61,192 nucleotides of DNA from Acytostelium subglobosum LB1. Taxonomy: Eukaryota > Evosea > Eumycetozoa > Acytosteliales > Acytosteliaceae. The DNA lies in NCBI RefSeq assembly GCF_000787575.1, contig NW_012236532.1:1282070-1343261 (forward strand), given 5' to 3'. The notes below the pieces were generated by a model, which was not told the DNA's origin, did not search any database, and saw only the letters and a program-made list of their open reading frames with translations. Both the position numbers and the translations under genes were made by a program. Position 1 is the first letter of the stretch; every line of letters starts with the position of its first letter. This document shows positions 20,904-32,144 of this stretch, piece after piece.

Positions 20904-23749
20904 TTATTTATTGCCAAGTGGTACGTACGACTGAGAGGTCAACTTTGNAAAGTCACTCCTTACTCTCTTGGTATCCCTCTCGCCGTTTAGGCCAGGTAGG
21001 TCTGTAGGTGAATCAAANGGTGGAGTCGTCCCAGTCGCGTTTCTTTTCCATGGACACTGGCTTGGGTGATGAGAGGCCAGTTTCGGCCTGGTCAGGCGTT
21101 CCGTTGCACTTGACATGTACGATCTTGTCCATCCTCTCGTTTATTTCGACCGCCAGGTACATCCACTCTTCATTGGTCTCATCCCAGAACTTGTCGAACT
21201 TCTCACGACAGATGGGGCACTCGGGCTGGTCATCATCGGCCACCATGTTGGGTAGGGGCTTTTGGTCATCCTCCTTCTTGTGTCTGTTATTAAGGAATGG
21301 TAATGCTATTTGATAGTAGTTGTTGTCAAAGACAAACAATGTTGTATTAATATTTATATCTATTTACTTTAACGCATACCGTGTTGATTGGGATTGAACA
21401 TTGTTGTGATGAATGTGATTGGAGGGAGTGGGGATGGAAAGAAAGAAAGACAACGTAGTAAATACCAGGCTGGTAAATTCGCTCACTGGATTATATAAAT
21501 ATAAATTATTCATTCCAGCAAGTAGAAACATAACCAAGACTGGACAACCTTCAAATAATTATAAAGAGAGTGTGTGTACCAATCATAAAGATAGGTTGTC
21601 GAACTTTCTTTGTTGTTTGTTGTTCCTCTATCATCCGTAGCAAGTAGCCACAGTGATAATGCTGGAAGTACCAGCACCAAGAAGGTGGAGATATATTGTT
21701 GTTTGATGTCGTTTGTTGTTGTTGTGATTGTAGTTTGTTGTTGTTGTTGTTGAAGTTGATGAGCGAAATGAAATAATAATACATACCTGGTTGTTCATGA
21801 TATACCTCAGTCTCACCAGCGGTGTACTGCATCCATTCATCCTCTTCAATGTACCATGCCCTCGACATTGCTTGCTTCTTCTCCTTCTTCTTCTTCTCTT
21901 TCTTGTTCATTCTCCAATGCCAATCCATGTGCTTCCTCATGGGTTCATTGTCCTTGAATCTCAAAGCACATGTCTTACATTGAAGTGGAAGTGCGCCGTA
22001 AAGTATCTGGAATGGATCATAGTCCCTGTTGATTTGGAGATACAATACCCCATGATTAGTTGATGTCCATCCCTCTGCAGTAGTATGCAACATGTTTACA
22101 AACCTTCGGTAGTCCTCGCCACTGCCAAAGCCATCCTCAGCCATCACTCGCGGACTGGCTGGTTTATTGGCAGTGAGTTTGGCAAACTGTTGCTTTAGGT
22201 AGTCATTTCTCATTGGATTGTAGGGTTGGAATATGGCAGTCTTTAGCTCCTGCGACAACATCCTGAATTCGTGATTGTCTGGCTCCTTGCTGACCAAAAG
22301 GTCAATCTGCTCGGTCATGGAATAGAGCTGCTTCTGATCCTGTGCAGCTTGTTGGTAGTCGGGACCGGTGTTCCATCCGTTGAGTCCACTGCTGTTGTAG
22401 CTGGCGTTGAACGACGATAGATGACCAAACGTTTGGTTATTCGTAGGCATGACGTTGTTGAAGTTGTTGGCCATCATGTTGTTGTTGTTGATTGGGAAAT
22501 TCTGATGGTTATTCAACATCATGTTGGGGTTCATGGTGTTGGGTGCCATGCCATTGACCATGCCCACCATTGGTCCAGATGCCATATTATTATACATTGG
22601 ATTCATATTGTTGTAGATGGCGTTGTTGTTCATGGCGTTGTTCATTGGAGTCATATTGTTGATTGGCATCCTGTTGATGTTGCTGGGACCATTGATGTTG
22701 CCAGCGGTACTGTTGTTGTTATTGTTGAATTGACCATTGAAGTAATTAGGAGCACTTCCTTTATTGACCCTCGGGTCCTGACTCTGTGATAAGATATATC
22801 TAATGGTTAGTAACTAATATGAGGTAGCTAGAGCAGATGTTTATAAAGTGTCACTTTACATTTTGGTGAATGGGATTATGCATTTGTTGTTGTTGAGGTT
22901 GTTGCAAAGGTGACTGGTTGAATGGCTGCATTGGTCGCTGTTGTTGGTTGAACTGCTGCATTGGCTGTTGTGGTTGTGGCTGTGGCTGTGGCTGTCTCTG
23001 TGGCTGTTGCATTGGCTGTTGTGGTGGTTGTTGTGGACGCTGCATAGGTTGCTGTGGCTTGGTCTGTGGAGGCGGTTGAGACTGTCGATGATGGACGTTC
23101 TGTTTGTTGGGTTGCTTGGGTGGCAACAGCTTGATGAGCTCCCCAATGCGAGCCATCTCCTCATTGCCCAATCGTTGTTGGATCTGCTCCAGTAGGGCAG
23201 GTTCAAAGTGGACGGACCATGTGTTATAGAGCTTGAGTAGTGATATCCTGACGGTATCGTCGACAGCCTCAAAACTACTACAATAGGTATTGACAAGGTC
23301 CCTGGCGAATATCGTTTTATATGCTCTGCCCACATTCTTTATTATCGAGTCCATCAGGTAAAGAGTTGCAAGTCTTTGAGTGTGAGAAGTACTCTGTTGT
23401 ATAAATGTAGGAGTTGTTATGAATGGTTCAACATTATACATATATATGTTGTTGATATCGATTATTGATTAGTAAGTGAGCTGAAGATTGGTTGTGTGTA
23501 CAAATTGACAATCAAGACAACACTTACCTTACTAATCCTGTCCTCAACCAAAGCAGCAATCTCTGCAGAGGCTTTGATATTGTCGCGGGCAAAGTGCATC
23601 AACTTGTTGATAACTATTGCATCATTGAACGTCAGGTCCTTTAGTCTGTAGCCAAACTCAATGGCAATGTCAGTGTTTGGTCTCTCATCTTCAGTGGCGT
23701 GTTGAGTTGAAGATGGACTCAACTGTTTTGGATCATTGCTATGACTCAT
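20904..23749 (-). CDS. pcf11: Pcf11, mRNA cleavage/termination factor (apparent frame break)
   Basis: Exons (minus): 23749..23528, 23393..22860, 22784..21787, probably a small exon ending at 21381, and about 21280..20904. Residues 20-150 form a CID that binds the phosphorylated RNA polymerase II C-terminal tail (KDLTFNDAIVINKL, LYLMDSIIKNVGRAY, LYNTWSVHF). A Pro/Gln-rich then Asn/Met-rich linker follows. The C-terminus has the two Pcf11 zinc fingers flanking the Clp1-binding segment: CKTCALRFKDNEPMRKHMDWHW and ECPICREKFDKFWDE...C. The frame of exon 3 does not match exon 2 unless a weak donor (GTGACA at 22855) is used; one fewer A in the run at 22740-22742 would restore a natural Asn/Pro-rich sequence with the better GTAAAG donor. 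Two N characters lie in the last exon. A purine (GAA) repeat sits directly before the ATG. Confidence 0.9.
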
Positions 23750-23957
23750 TCTTCTTCTTCTTCTTCTTCTTCTTCTTGTTCTTCTTCCTTCTAATCCTGA
23801 ATGCCTATATGTTACTCTATTACTAATATTATTTGATGATGACGTAAACTAGTTTGTTTGAATGTGTATCATTATGAATACTCTCAAGTAGCTTGTTGAT
23901 GGTGTGATTCTAAACAAAATTATTGAAATTAATGAAAATTCGGTAGTTCGATTAAAT

Positions 23958-26406
23958 TTATTCATCCAACTCTTCCAGTTTCCTCTTGACACCAATGATT
24001 GGTTGTGAAGTTGAAGGGTCACCAGTGTTGGTGTTATCCACCACTGATATTTGTTGTTCTTGTTCTTGTTGTAGTTGCTTCTGTTTTTGTTGTTGATGGA
24101 ACGCCTGTTTAGAGTTCTCACCCATGGCGACCTGTGGCTGAAGTGCAGATGACTGTTTCAATAGTTCTCTATAGGCCATTGTCGCATAGGATGAAGATGG
24201 AAGATTGAAAGAGATGCGTAGTGCTCTAAATTGACCGTCTGATTGATTGATTGATTGATTGATTGAATGAATGAATATTTGTCAGTTATTTGTTTTGGAC
24301 GGATGGATTGAAACATACTTGGTATATCCTTTGGTTCTGGTTTTCCTTCAAACTTGTCCAGATCCTTGCGAGCAAGTGGAGCGGTGAAATCATTGTATCG
24401 GAACACCTTGTATTCAATGTCGGTGGCGAATGATATCAGCTTACGATATGAACCTTTAAGGTTGTACACTCTGGTCTTGCTCGTGAACATAGACTCTGTG
24501 ATGCCATCCTCTGCGATGGCCTCTTTGTATCGCTCGCCAATCTTGTGCTTTGGATACTGTACTTCATTGCCAGGCATTGGTAGCACCACTTGATCAATGC
24601 TGTACTTGTTGTTGGCAACGTCATCCTCTGTCACATGCTGTATCAAGAACTCTGCTTTCTCATCGCCAACCTCATCGCCCTCTGCAGTGCTGTCGTCTGG
24701 GATGTCATTGTTTGTCTCCTCACTCTCATCCTGGTTGACTGGCTTCTTGAGTTCGCCAACAGACACCAAGTCTCCAACCACTGGCTTATCAAAGCCAAAC
24801 ATCTTGATACGCTCAGATGCCATCCTGTTCCAAATGAGACTCTGATAACTGTGTGGATAGAGCATGCGTAGGGTTCTTGGAAGATTGTTGAATGCGTTCT
24901 GGTATCCCTTCTTGTCCTTCTGGAGTCCCTTCAGGACGGCATGCTCGGCCATCATGAACCTAGGAAGGGCTCGAATAAGTGGTGCGATATCACCAGTGTC
25001 CTTGTAGGCCTGTCGTGCCTGTTGCAAATCAGGTCGCTCACCCTCGCGTGGGCACAATATCAGATTGACCACTTGTTGCCATTCTCCACGGATAATGGCC
25101 TTGCCCACTTCGTTTGTGCTGATGGAGCCAGTTCCAAAGCGCTGTAGTCCATAGTAGTTGATGAATCCAGTCTTTTTGAACTGTGCCACAGAGTCGGCCA
25201 CCAGTTCATCATCAGCAGAGATGTCGCGAATGACCACCGTGAACCTGTTTCCAGTGAGGTCACCAAGTTGGAGTTGTTGATCGACGTACTTGAAATCACC
25301 GCCACACTTGACACCGTAGAGACGGTTGTTGAGACCTGCAATCCTCTCTGCTGTTTGTTTGAATACAGTAACACTCTGGGTTGTGATTCCACGCTTGTCC
25401 TTTGTACCTGCCATTGAGAATATCTTTGTTCCAGATCTATAGTTGTTGTTGATGTTTAGTGTTATACTTTATAAAAGGAGATGTTGACGCCAACAACACT
25501 TACTTGAGCATCTTTGAGACGATATTCAAGGCATCCATTGATTCCTTGTTCTCTTTGTATAGAACAAACTGTAGATACTTTGGTCTATCGGCTGGCCAAC
25601 TCCTAGAGTTATTGTTGGCTCGTTTGTCGACGGAACTAATAGTGTTTGTTGTGTTAGAATGGTGGACAAGTGGTGATTACAGTCCAGTTCATATACACTT
25701 ACCAGGAAGCCAACACCTTTACACACGACTTCTCAGTCTCTGAGACGAGCTTGAACTGCTCTTTGATCACTTTATGTACGGCAGTCCTGTGCTCTTTGTC
25801 TTGATCCTCTTTGAACAGGAATGTAGACTTGGGATTGGCCTTTGCTGTGACCTCCAAGAACTCGGTGAATGCCTTGCATTGCTCCTCACCGACAAGGGCT
25901 AAAAGTGATTGCTCTGGAGTTAAATCAGCTTGTGGAGGTGGTGGTTGTGCAACTGGTTCAGGAACAACAGGTGTTTCCTCCTAATTTGATCATCAATGTT
26001 AATATTGTAAGCAATGTGGACTGCATAGTAGTGCATGGTGTCGCAGTGACCGACTTACCTTTGGTGTGGTGGAGGTTTGTTCCTCCACTGCTGGAGCAGA
26101 CAATGAGTTCAAAGTGATGACACGTCCACTTAAATCTATTTCATTTACAATAAAGTCATCATATCTTTGTTTAAGTATACCTGTCCAAGGACGTGATGTT
26201 CCCAAGAAGCATTGAATACCAACTGACTCCTCGGTTCTGTTCTTGTGAGGTGGAATCTCGCTCTTTGTCTGATAATTGGTAGTGTTGTTGTTGTTGTCAT
26301 TGTTGGCTTTTGTTGTCGTTGATGTAGTTGTAGTTGTTGCCATTGGAGTGTCTGTAACAGGCACAACAACAGGTGTCTCCATCAATTTTGTATCTATCTC
26401 TGACAT
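23958..26406 (-). CDS. pus7: tRNA/mRNA pseudouridine synthase Pus7 (TruD family)
   Basis: Five exons: 26406..26059, 25980..25703, 25635..25504, 25436..24319, 24238..23958; about 718 residues. A Thr/Asn-rich head precedes the conserved start (SVGIQCFLGTSRPWTGILKQ, RYDDFIVNEID). The catalytic aspartate lies in FSMAGTKDKRG. Other TruD landmarks are GNRFTVVIRD, GFINYYGLQRFGT, and near the end GSYRKLISFATDIEYKVFRYND and LRISFNLPSSSYATMAYREL. Pus7 converts U to pseudouridine at U13 of tRNAs, U35 of tRNA-Tyr and in some mRNAs. An acidic, Asn-rich insertion (NQDESEETNNDIPDD) is probably a lineage-specific loop. The C-terminal tail after the family end is Gln-rich and disordered. One intron consists largely of GATT repeats. 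Confidence 0.95.
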
Positions 26407-26501
26407 TTTGTGTGTTGAACAGTCGAACGAATGAGTTCAAAAGTAGTCGTTTTTGATCTTATTACATATTATTTGTAGTGCTAATAAATTAATGTTTATT
26501 A

Positions 26502-28280
26502 TCACCTCATTTGAGGTGAGCTTGAGAGTGAACTATGTCCACTGCTTCCTCCTCCACAGTTGCCACCGTTGCCATTGCCTATCACCACTGGTACTCCGGT
26601 GAGGGGTGATATGTTTTGTTGAGGTGGTGTGCTCTGGTTGAGGTATGGAACCTGTTGAGTCTGGAGACTTAGAGCGGGTGGGGAGGGAATGGACATTATC
26701 GAGTTGATGTTCTGACGATAGTGGGCTGATTTGGCTGCCTCTGCCACTGCAGTCATAACAGAGGATGGATTCTGGACGTTCATTAGGCCGGGAGGAAACA
26801 GTCCTGGAGGAAGTTGAAGTTGAACATTGGTGTTGTAGTCTGCACCATTGGTAGGACTACCCATTGCCCCCTTGGACATGTTTGAGAATGATACGGCATT
26901 GGTGATAAAGGTCTTCAAATACATAACCTGCTCTCGGATGAGCTTGTTCTCTGAGGACAATAACTCGTTCTTATCCCTATGATCATTGTTGGAGGATGAT
27001 AGATCGGATACTTTCTTTTCCAAGTCTTGAATATAGGCCTTTTGTCTTTGTCGGAATAGTTGAGCTGCCTCTCTATTCTTTACAAGTCTGAAGGAAAGGA
27101 AAGGAAATTGATGTTAATTATACAATCAACCTCTGGTTTCAACTTGATTAACATACCTTCTTTGTCTCTTCATATGTCTCTCTTCTTCAACATTTACACT
27201 TCCATCTGGAGTTGGAACAAGAGTAGTACCGTTCTCACTCTTGACTGGTGTAGATGTGATGAACTTTCTCTTCTTCATCTTGCTTTCCTCTTCCTTTTTC
27301 TTTGACTTTGAGGAGCTGATTATAGTATTAGTATATTCAATGTTATTGGATCATTATTTGATTGTTATGACTTACTGTTTGGAAGAATGGCCGTTGTTAT
27401 TATTATTATTATTGTTCATAGTCATTTGATGGGGCATGTCTACTACTGATTCAGGAACAAAACTAAACAATTGGAGACATGTTAGTGATTGGTCAAAGGG
27501 GTATTGGTTGATAAAGAATGGAGGAGTAGGATAGTTACTAATGTTGTTGTTTAAGAGGTTCATTGAGGTAATCCATCTTTCTGACATTCAAATAGTTGGG
27601 TTGTGAATTGGATGAGTCTGGCACTATCCCATTGGTACAACTATAGTTATCCTCTTGCTTTACTGCAGGATTGTAGTCTAATTATTATTATTATTAGTTA
27701 GATATTGTTGATTCAATTATATGATTTAAGAATACATACTGTTTGAGCACATGTTTTGCATCATTATGTTGTTTCCTTGATTACAAAGGTACTCTTGGTT
27801 GTTTGTATGGTCCTTCTCTGTAAGGAATAATGTGAAGAGTTGATCCTCTCCACCTACCATGTTCTGATGTGTAGGTATGTTTCCAATATAGTCTGGTTCA
27901 CTACTCATCATGCTGTCTGGTAGTTCATACTTTTGGACGTTTGGAATTTGTTGTTGTTGTTGATGTTGAAGCATTTGATGTTGAATTTGAAGTTGTTGTT
28001 GTTGCTGTTGTTGTTGTTGTTGTTGTATTTGTTGAGGATAGATCATAATATTCTTCTTATTATTTTGATTGTTGTATTGATTGTTGTTAATGTTGTTGTT
28101 GAACATCGTTCCAGATGGACATAGGTTTGAGTATTGAATCGTGTTGTTGATTTGGTTTCCGTTTGGACACGATCCATACTTGTTGTTGGGACTGTCTGGT
28201 ACCAATCCATTGGTGAAATCCAGACCAATTTCTTGAGCCGGAAACAAGCTGTACATATTATCGCCTTCAATTAGACTCAT
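26502..28280 (-). CDS. bZIP transcription factor
   Basis: Five exons: 28280..27740, 27677..27539, 27462..27376, 27315..27157, 27087..26502; about 503 residues. The N-terminal half is disordered with a long Gln tract and Asn-rich stretches. The basic region and zipper start at RHMKRQRRLVKNREAAQLFRQ and run into leucine heptads over about 45 residues; N-x7-R of the basic motif is intact, so DNA binding is expected. The region after the zipper is Pro/Asn/Gly-rich. The RExAAxxFR form is of the CREB/ATF-like dictyostelid bzp type, but I do not assign an orthologue. The first in-frame ATG is at 28280; nine bases before it lies a TTATTAG acceptor, so a spliced 5' leader exon is likely. Confidence 0.88.
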
Positions 28281-29104
28281 ATTCACTTCCTAATAATTAA
28301 TAAATAAATAAATAAATAAATAAATAATAAATAATTTAAATGTTAGTATAGTTTTTCTTTATAATTCAAGATGTTATAACAAGATATAAAGTGATTGTTG
28401 ATTAATCAAAGGACAAAGTGCGATCCAAAGTGTTAAAGGACAACAACAACAACGACAGGACAGTTTGGATAAAAGAAAGGTAGGACAACAACAACGACAG
28501 TGCTTTACAAAGCACTGGGACAAATGGGTACAGAGTCAGGCACCTCTTAGAGGTGGATGGTGGTGTACTTACAATTGTAGCGGGTAATTGTTTGGTTATG
28601 TCTGTGACACAAAATCCAGGCAGATTGGAGTTTGTAGACAGTCAATCTGTTATTGATTGATTGAATGTTACGCAAAGTGATGGTTGGTGCTATGTCTAGA
28701 TGCTGCTGGGTGTCTATTGGTGATGACTTGGCGTAGGTTGGTGAGATTGATAAATTGTTGGAAGTTGTAGGAGATTGATAGTTTCCTTCTTGAGATAAGA
28801 TTCTAGATGTCAAAGTGTCAATTGAATTCGTGTTGTTACACGTACATGTACGATATGTCACACACACACATATACTCACACCCCTTCTTAATCAAGATAT
28901 TCCCTCTAAAGTGTGTATGTTTATGTGTGTGTCGAATTATAAATACACACGCCAGGACGACAAGATCATATGACCCAACACGAACATTACGATCGTTTAG
29001 AGGTAGTTATATATAACACACACCCCACACTTATAAAACAGATATATACTTATACCTAGATCTAGGTATAAGTATATCACACACCAATCCTGGCGTGTGT
29101 GGTG

Positions 29105-29138
<34 letters not shown>

Positions 29139-29348
29139 GGTTGGCAACACCACATAAAGATAAGGGAGTACACCACCACCTTATTGGAGTACAACACTGT
29201 GTCAATCAACATTCATAGGTAGTAATCCATATGTATACGATATGAGAAGAAGGTATTGTTCTAATAAATTATTATTATTATTATTATTATTTATGGTGAT
29301 ACAAGCATGTCATTGGACATTAAGTGTGTATGGATGGTATGTAGGTCA
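28281..29348. promoter_or_regulatory. Upstream region of the bZIP gene, with a possible leader exon and inverted repeats
   Basis: From right to left on the bZIP strand: an open but ATG-less stretch (about 28879-28573) ends in a good donor (AATT|GTAAGT at 28573/28572); splicing to the acceptor at 28290 would remove 283 bp and make a non-coding leader. A TAAATAAA repeat lies at 28299-28335. Further upstream are a perfect 34-bp palindrome (29044-29077), a pair of 13-bp inverted repeats (28945-28957 and 29088-29100), an (AG)15 run (29107-29136) and an ATT repeat near 29267-29291. Confidence 0.5.
28945..29100. repeat. Inverted-repeat element with nested palindrome
   Basis: The arms ACACACGCCAGGA (28945-28957) and its exact reverse complement (29088-29100) bracket 156 bp. 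Inside, near the right arm, a perfect 34-bp palindrome centred on 29060/29061 (core CCTAGATCTAGG) could form a cruciform or bind a dimeric factor. No target-site duplication is evident next to the arms. It could be a small MITE-like element or a regulatory site. Confidence 0.5.
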
Positions 29349-30601
29349 TCATACCAGAATCAAATTCTTGTTGGTAACAACCGCCTCTCCTCTGGAGAAT
29401 CCAAGGACACTGATGATCTTACCAGAGTGAGTGCCAACGAGCAATGACAGCTCTTTACTGCTGTAGTTTGAAATACCACGGGATATCTCTTGGCGATTTA
29501 AGTCCATAATCGATACCAGTGAGTCACAGTCAAACTCTCCAATCACTTGTACTACACCAACCGGAAGCAATGACTTGGCACGCTGACTGATCGCCTGAAC
29601 AGCGCCGTCATCAATGACCAGTGTTCCTTTCGGTTCGACAAAGTACTTCTTCTGAAGCATTAGAGTCTCTGATGCAACAATGTCACTGCTGCTGCTTGAG
29701 GTGGCAGTGAGGGGTGAGTCGGCCGTCATGCCGTTTGTCTTTCCCTCATGGTGGTAGGGGATGTTGTGGATGCGCATCATCTCCAACACCCTTGTCTCGA
29801 GTTCAAACACGTGTTCGTCACTGACCTCCATCTTTCTAAGACTAGCAGCCAGTTTGAGAAGATAGTCGAGGTTCCTGCCACTTGGACCTACTGATCGGAA
29901 TATTTGATTGGCTATGTTGTCCATCGTGTCATCGCCCAAGTACTCTTCGTTCAATGTAGTTGCTACATAGAGAATCGCTTTTCTAATGATATGTTTGAAG
30001 CAGTTGCGAATGTAAGACATTGAATTCCTCCAACTGATGATAGTAATGATGCTAGATTGCAAAGGGTCTACCTCGGATACATACCCATGCGATCCTTCCT
30101 TGCCATTAATAAATATGTCAGTCTCTATTCGTTGATAGCCACCTTTCTCGCGATAGTCCAAATTCTTCAGTATCACCTCTGCCTCTTCGTCAGGAATACA
30201 GTAAACAGTTCCCCAAGTGATCCAATCATCCTTTTCATAGTCGTCAGGTTGTTTGATAAGTGTTACTACTCGACCTGGTGCATCCTATAATGTTGTTGTT
30301 TTTGTTGTTGATGATGTTAGTACTGACTGATGCATTGATTAAAACAAGATAATTATCTACATACGGGAGTACCTCTGTGATCAGTACTACCTTGATAGAA
30401 CATTCTTTTATAGCCTTTGATATAGGCATTGAACTTTCTGATGAAGGGGAAACCCTGTATTATTGATATAATGATGGATGTTATATAGAAGTAATGTTAG
30501 TCTACTTTGAATGAATGATATTGATTAATCAACAGTGATCATACAGGTCTCCATAATATGCTTCCATAGCCAAACAAGTAAACTAGAAAGTCCTCACACA
30601 T
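29349..30601 (-). CDS. ChaC-type gamma-glutamylcyclotransferase fused to a glutamate-5-kinase PUA domain
   Basis: Four exons: 30601..30545, 30454..30365, 30284..30085, 29982..29349; about 326 residues. The third intron (30084..29983, 102 bp) is a multiple of three and stays open, but splicing it (GTATGT..ATTAG) restores the ChaC core exactly. Residues 1-190 are ChaC: glycine loop FGYGSILWRPGF, YQGSTDHRGTP, APGRVVTLI, the catalytic-glutamate segment LDYREKGGY, then AILYVAT, VGPSGRNLDYL and DEHVFELE. ChaC enzymes split glutathione to 5-oxoproline and Cys-Gly in the cytosol. After a Ser-rich linker, residues 233-326 match the C-terminal PUA domain of bacterial-type glutamate 5-kinase (GTLVIDDGAVQAI, KSLLPVGV, EISRGISNYSSKEL, HSGKI..VLG). 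No kinase domain is present. Both parts lie in one uninterrupted exon across the junction. Confidence 0.9.
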
Positions 30602-30837
30602 ATTTGTATTGTATTTGTATTAGTATAATAAATAATAACGATCGATTGTTGTTGTTGTTGATAAGATCAAACAAGTTGGGAATAAGATGACACCCAGTTC
30701 CCATTTTTATCTTGACAATTGGATAAATGAACAAATCAATCGAAGATTCAAAGAACATGTTTGACTTCTGGAATGGAATACTATTAGTATGATCAAATAA
30801 ATATTTATTTCTAGATACATGTACATATCTACCTTGA
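30602..30837. promoter_or_regulatory. Spacer between the SMYD-like and ChaC-PUA genes
   Basis: This 236-bp AT-rich gap separates the SET/MYND stop from the ChaC start, both on the minus strand, and should contain the ChaC promoter and the SET/MYND terminator. A GTTGTTGTTGTTG run lies near 30647-30660. No other feature is seen. Confidence 0.4.
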
Positions 30838-32064
30838 TTAATCGCATGATACCAACCCTGGTTCGTCTTCCTTCCACCTACAAAAGTTACATTGTCTTGA
30901 ACTACTAATGTTTTCTAAATGAAGTAGATAACCAGAACATCTGGTACGTGGATTACGACATGTGTAGGCTGCCACTGCATTCTCTATTGCTGGAGTGGTG
31001 TGCAGACATCGTTGGCATCCACAAACAAAGTAGTAGCAATCACTCAGTAGAGTCCTTCTGTCACACTGTCGCAGTGTGACATTGATGTAGCAAATGGTCA
31101 CCTCTTCGTTTGGTTCTATATCGCGAAGGGCCACAATCTCTATCGATCGTCCTTTTTGTAATCTTGCTGCATTTGGATAGCAACTATGATTGAAGAATGA
31201 AGCTGTACAATACATTGACAATCCAAAACATTCTTCGTAGTTCTTCCAAATGCTAAGATCGATTGATATTGTAAACTATCGTAGTTAGTAGCTAATCTTT
31301 GAGAGACAGAGTGTGATATCCACACAATAGTGAACATACCCAAAACAATTCCTGGTGGACTTTGCTATCAGCTCCATGACATCAGTTTCCTTTAGATCGT
31401 ACATGGCCAATGAGAAGGCCTTCTTGATGACAGAGCTCATTTTACGTAGAGTCTTCTTGTCCTCCTTTTTACCGCTAACCTGTTGATGCTCGCCAACTAA
31501 CAATGACATGTCATCTTTGATGAGTGGAAACTCTGGGTCTGTGCCTTGGTAGGGCATGTATGGTGTCTGAGCAATATAGTTGATGACCATGCGCATCTCT
31601 GACACATGATGAAAAGAGAACCCTGATGGGATGACCAAGTACTTGAGCACCAGACACTCGAGTACAGTGTGATAGTGTGATGCTGGAGATGTTGGATCCA
31701 CCTGATTGTTGCCACGCTTTGAATAATGACCGGCATCGTAGCAGCTCTGTGAACAGTAGTACACCTGCTGACATGTCTTGCATCCAATGTAGAGTTTGGC
31801 ATTGTTGTTTGCCATCTGTTGTCGAAGATCACTGTGAGCGAAACAATGTGAACACATCTGCTTGATAAGATAGGGCAGCCATCCAAAGCAATGTGGTGAT
31901 TCAGCTGTGAGTATTCTCGTTCCAGGCACTATCTTCCTCGTAGCAATGATATATCGTCCTCTGTCCTCACTCTTGATCACAGACAGACAGTGTTGTCCAT
32001 CAGCATCGACATTATCTGCTTTGTTGACTAAAACGTCAATTCTCTCGTCTTGTATAGTTGACAT
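30838..32064 (-). CDS. SMYD-like SET/MYND-domain protein
   Basis: Two exons, 32064..31340 and 31252..30838, with an 87-bp intron in phase 2; about 379 residues. The split-SET N-terminus (DRGRYIIATRKIVPGTRIL) is followed by a MYND zinc finger (CSHCF...CKTCQQVYYCSQSCYDAGH), an insertion, the SET core with FFNHSCYPNA and EEVTICYI, and a post-SET zinc site (CGCQRC plus a later CNFC). This is the SMYD order; such proteins methylate lysines of histones and other proteins. The S-adenosylmethionine-binding NHSCxPN motif is intact, so activity is likely. Start chosen at 32064, the first ATG in frame. It lies 80 bp downstream of Qtrt2 on the same strand. Confidence 0.88.
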
Positions 32065-32144
32065 TATTGTTATTACAAATAGGAGTACTAGTCGTGTCGA
32101 CAACAAAATGACAATGTTTTATTGGTTGTTCAACGACACATTGA

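Noticed and set aside
28299-28335. TAAATAAA repeat considered as an origin or telomere-like element
   Set aside because: It is a short simple repeat inside a probable leader intron, common in AT-rich dictyostelid gaps.
29349-30601. The PUA-like tail as chance extension or a misjoined neighbouring glutamate 5-kinase gene
   Set aside because: The tail is in the same uninterrupted exon as the ChaC core, matches the ProB PUA along about 90 residues, and no kinase domain is present on either strand nearby.
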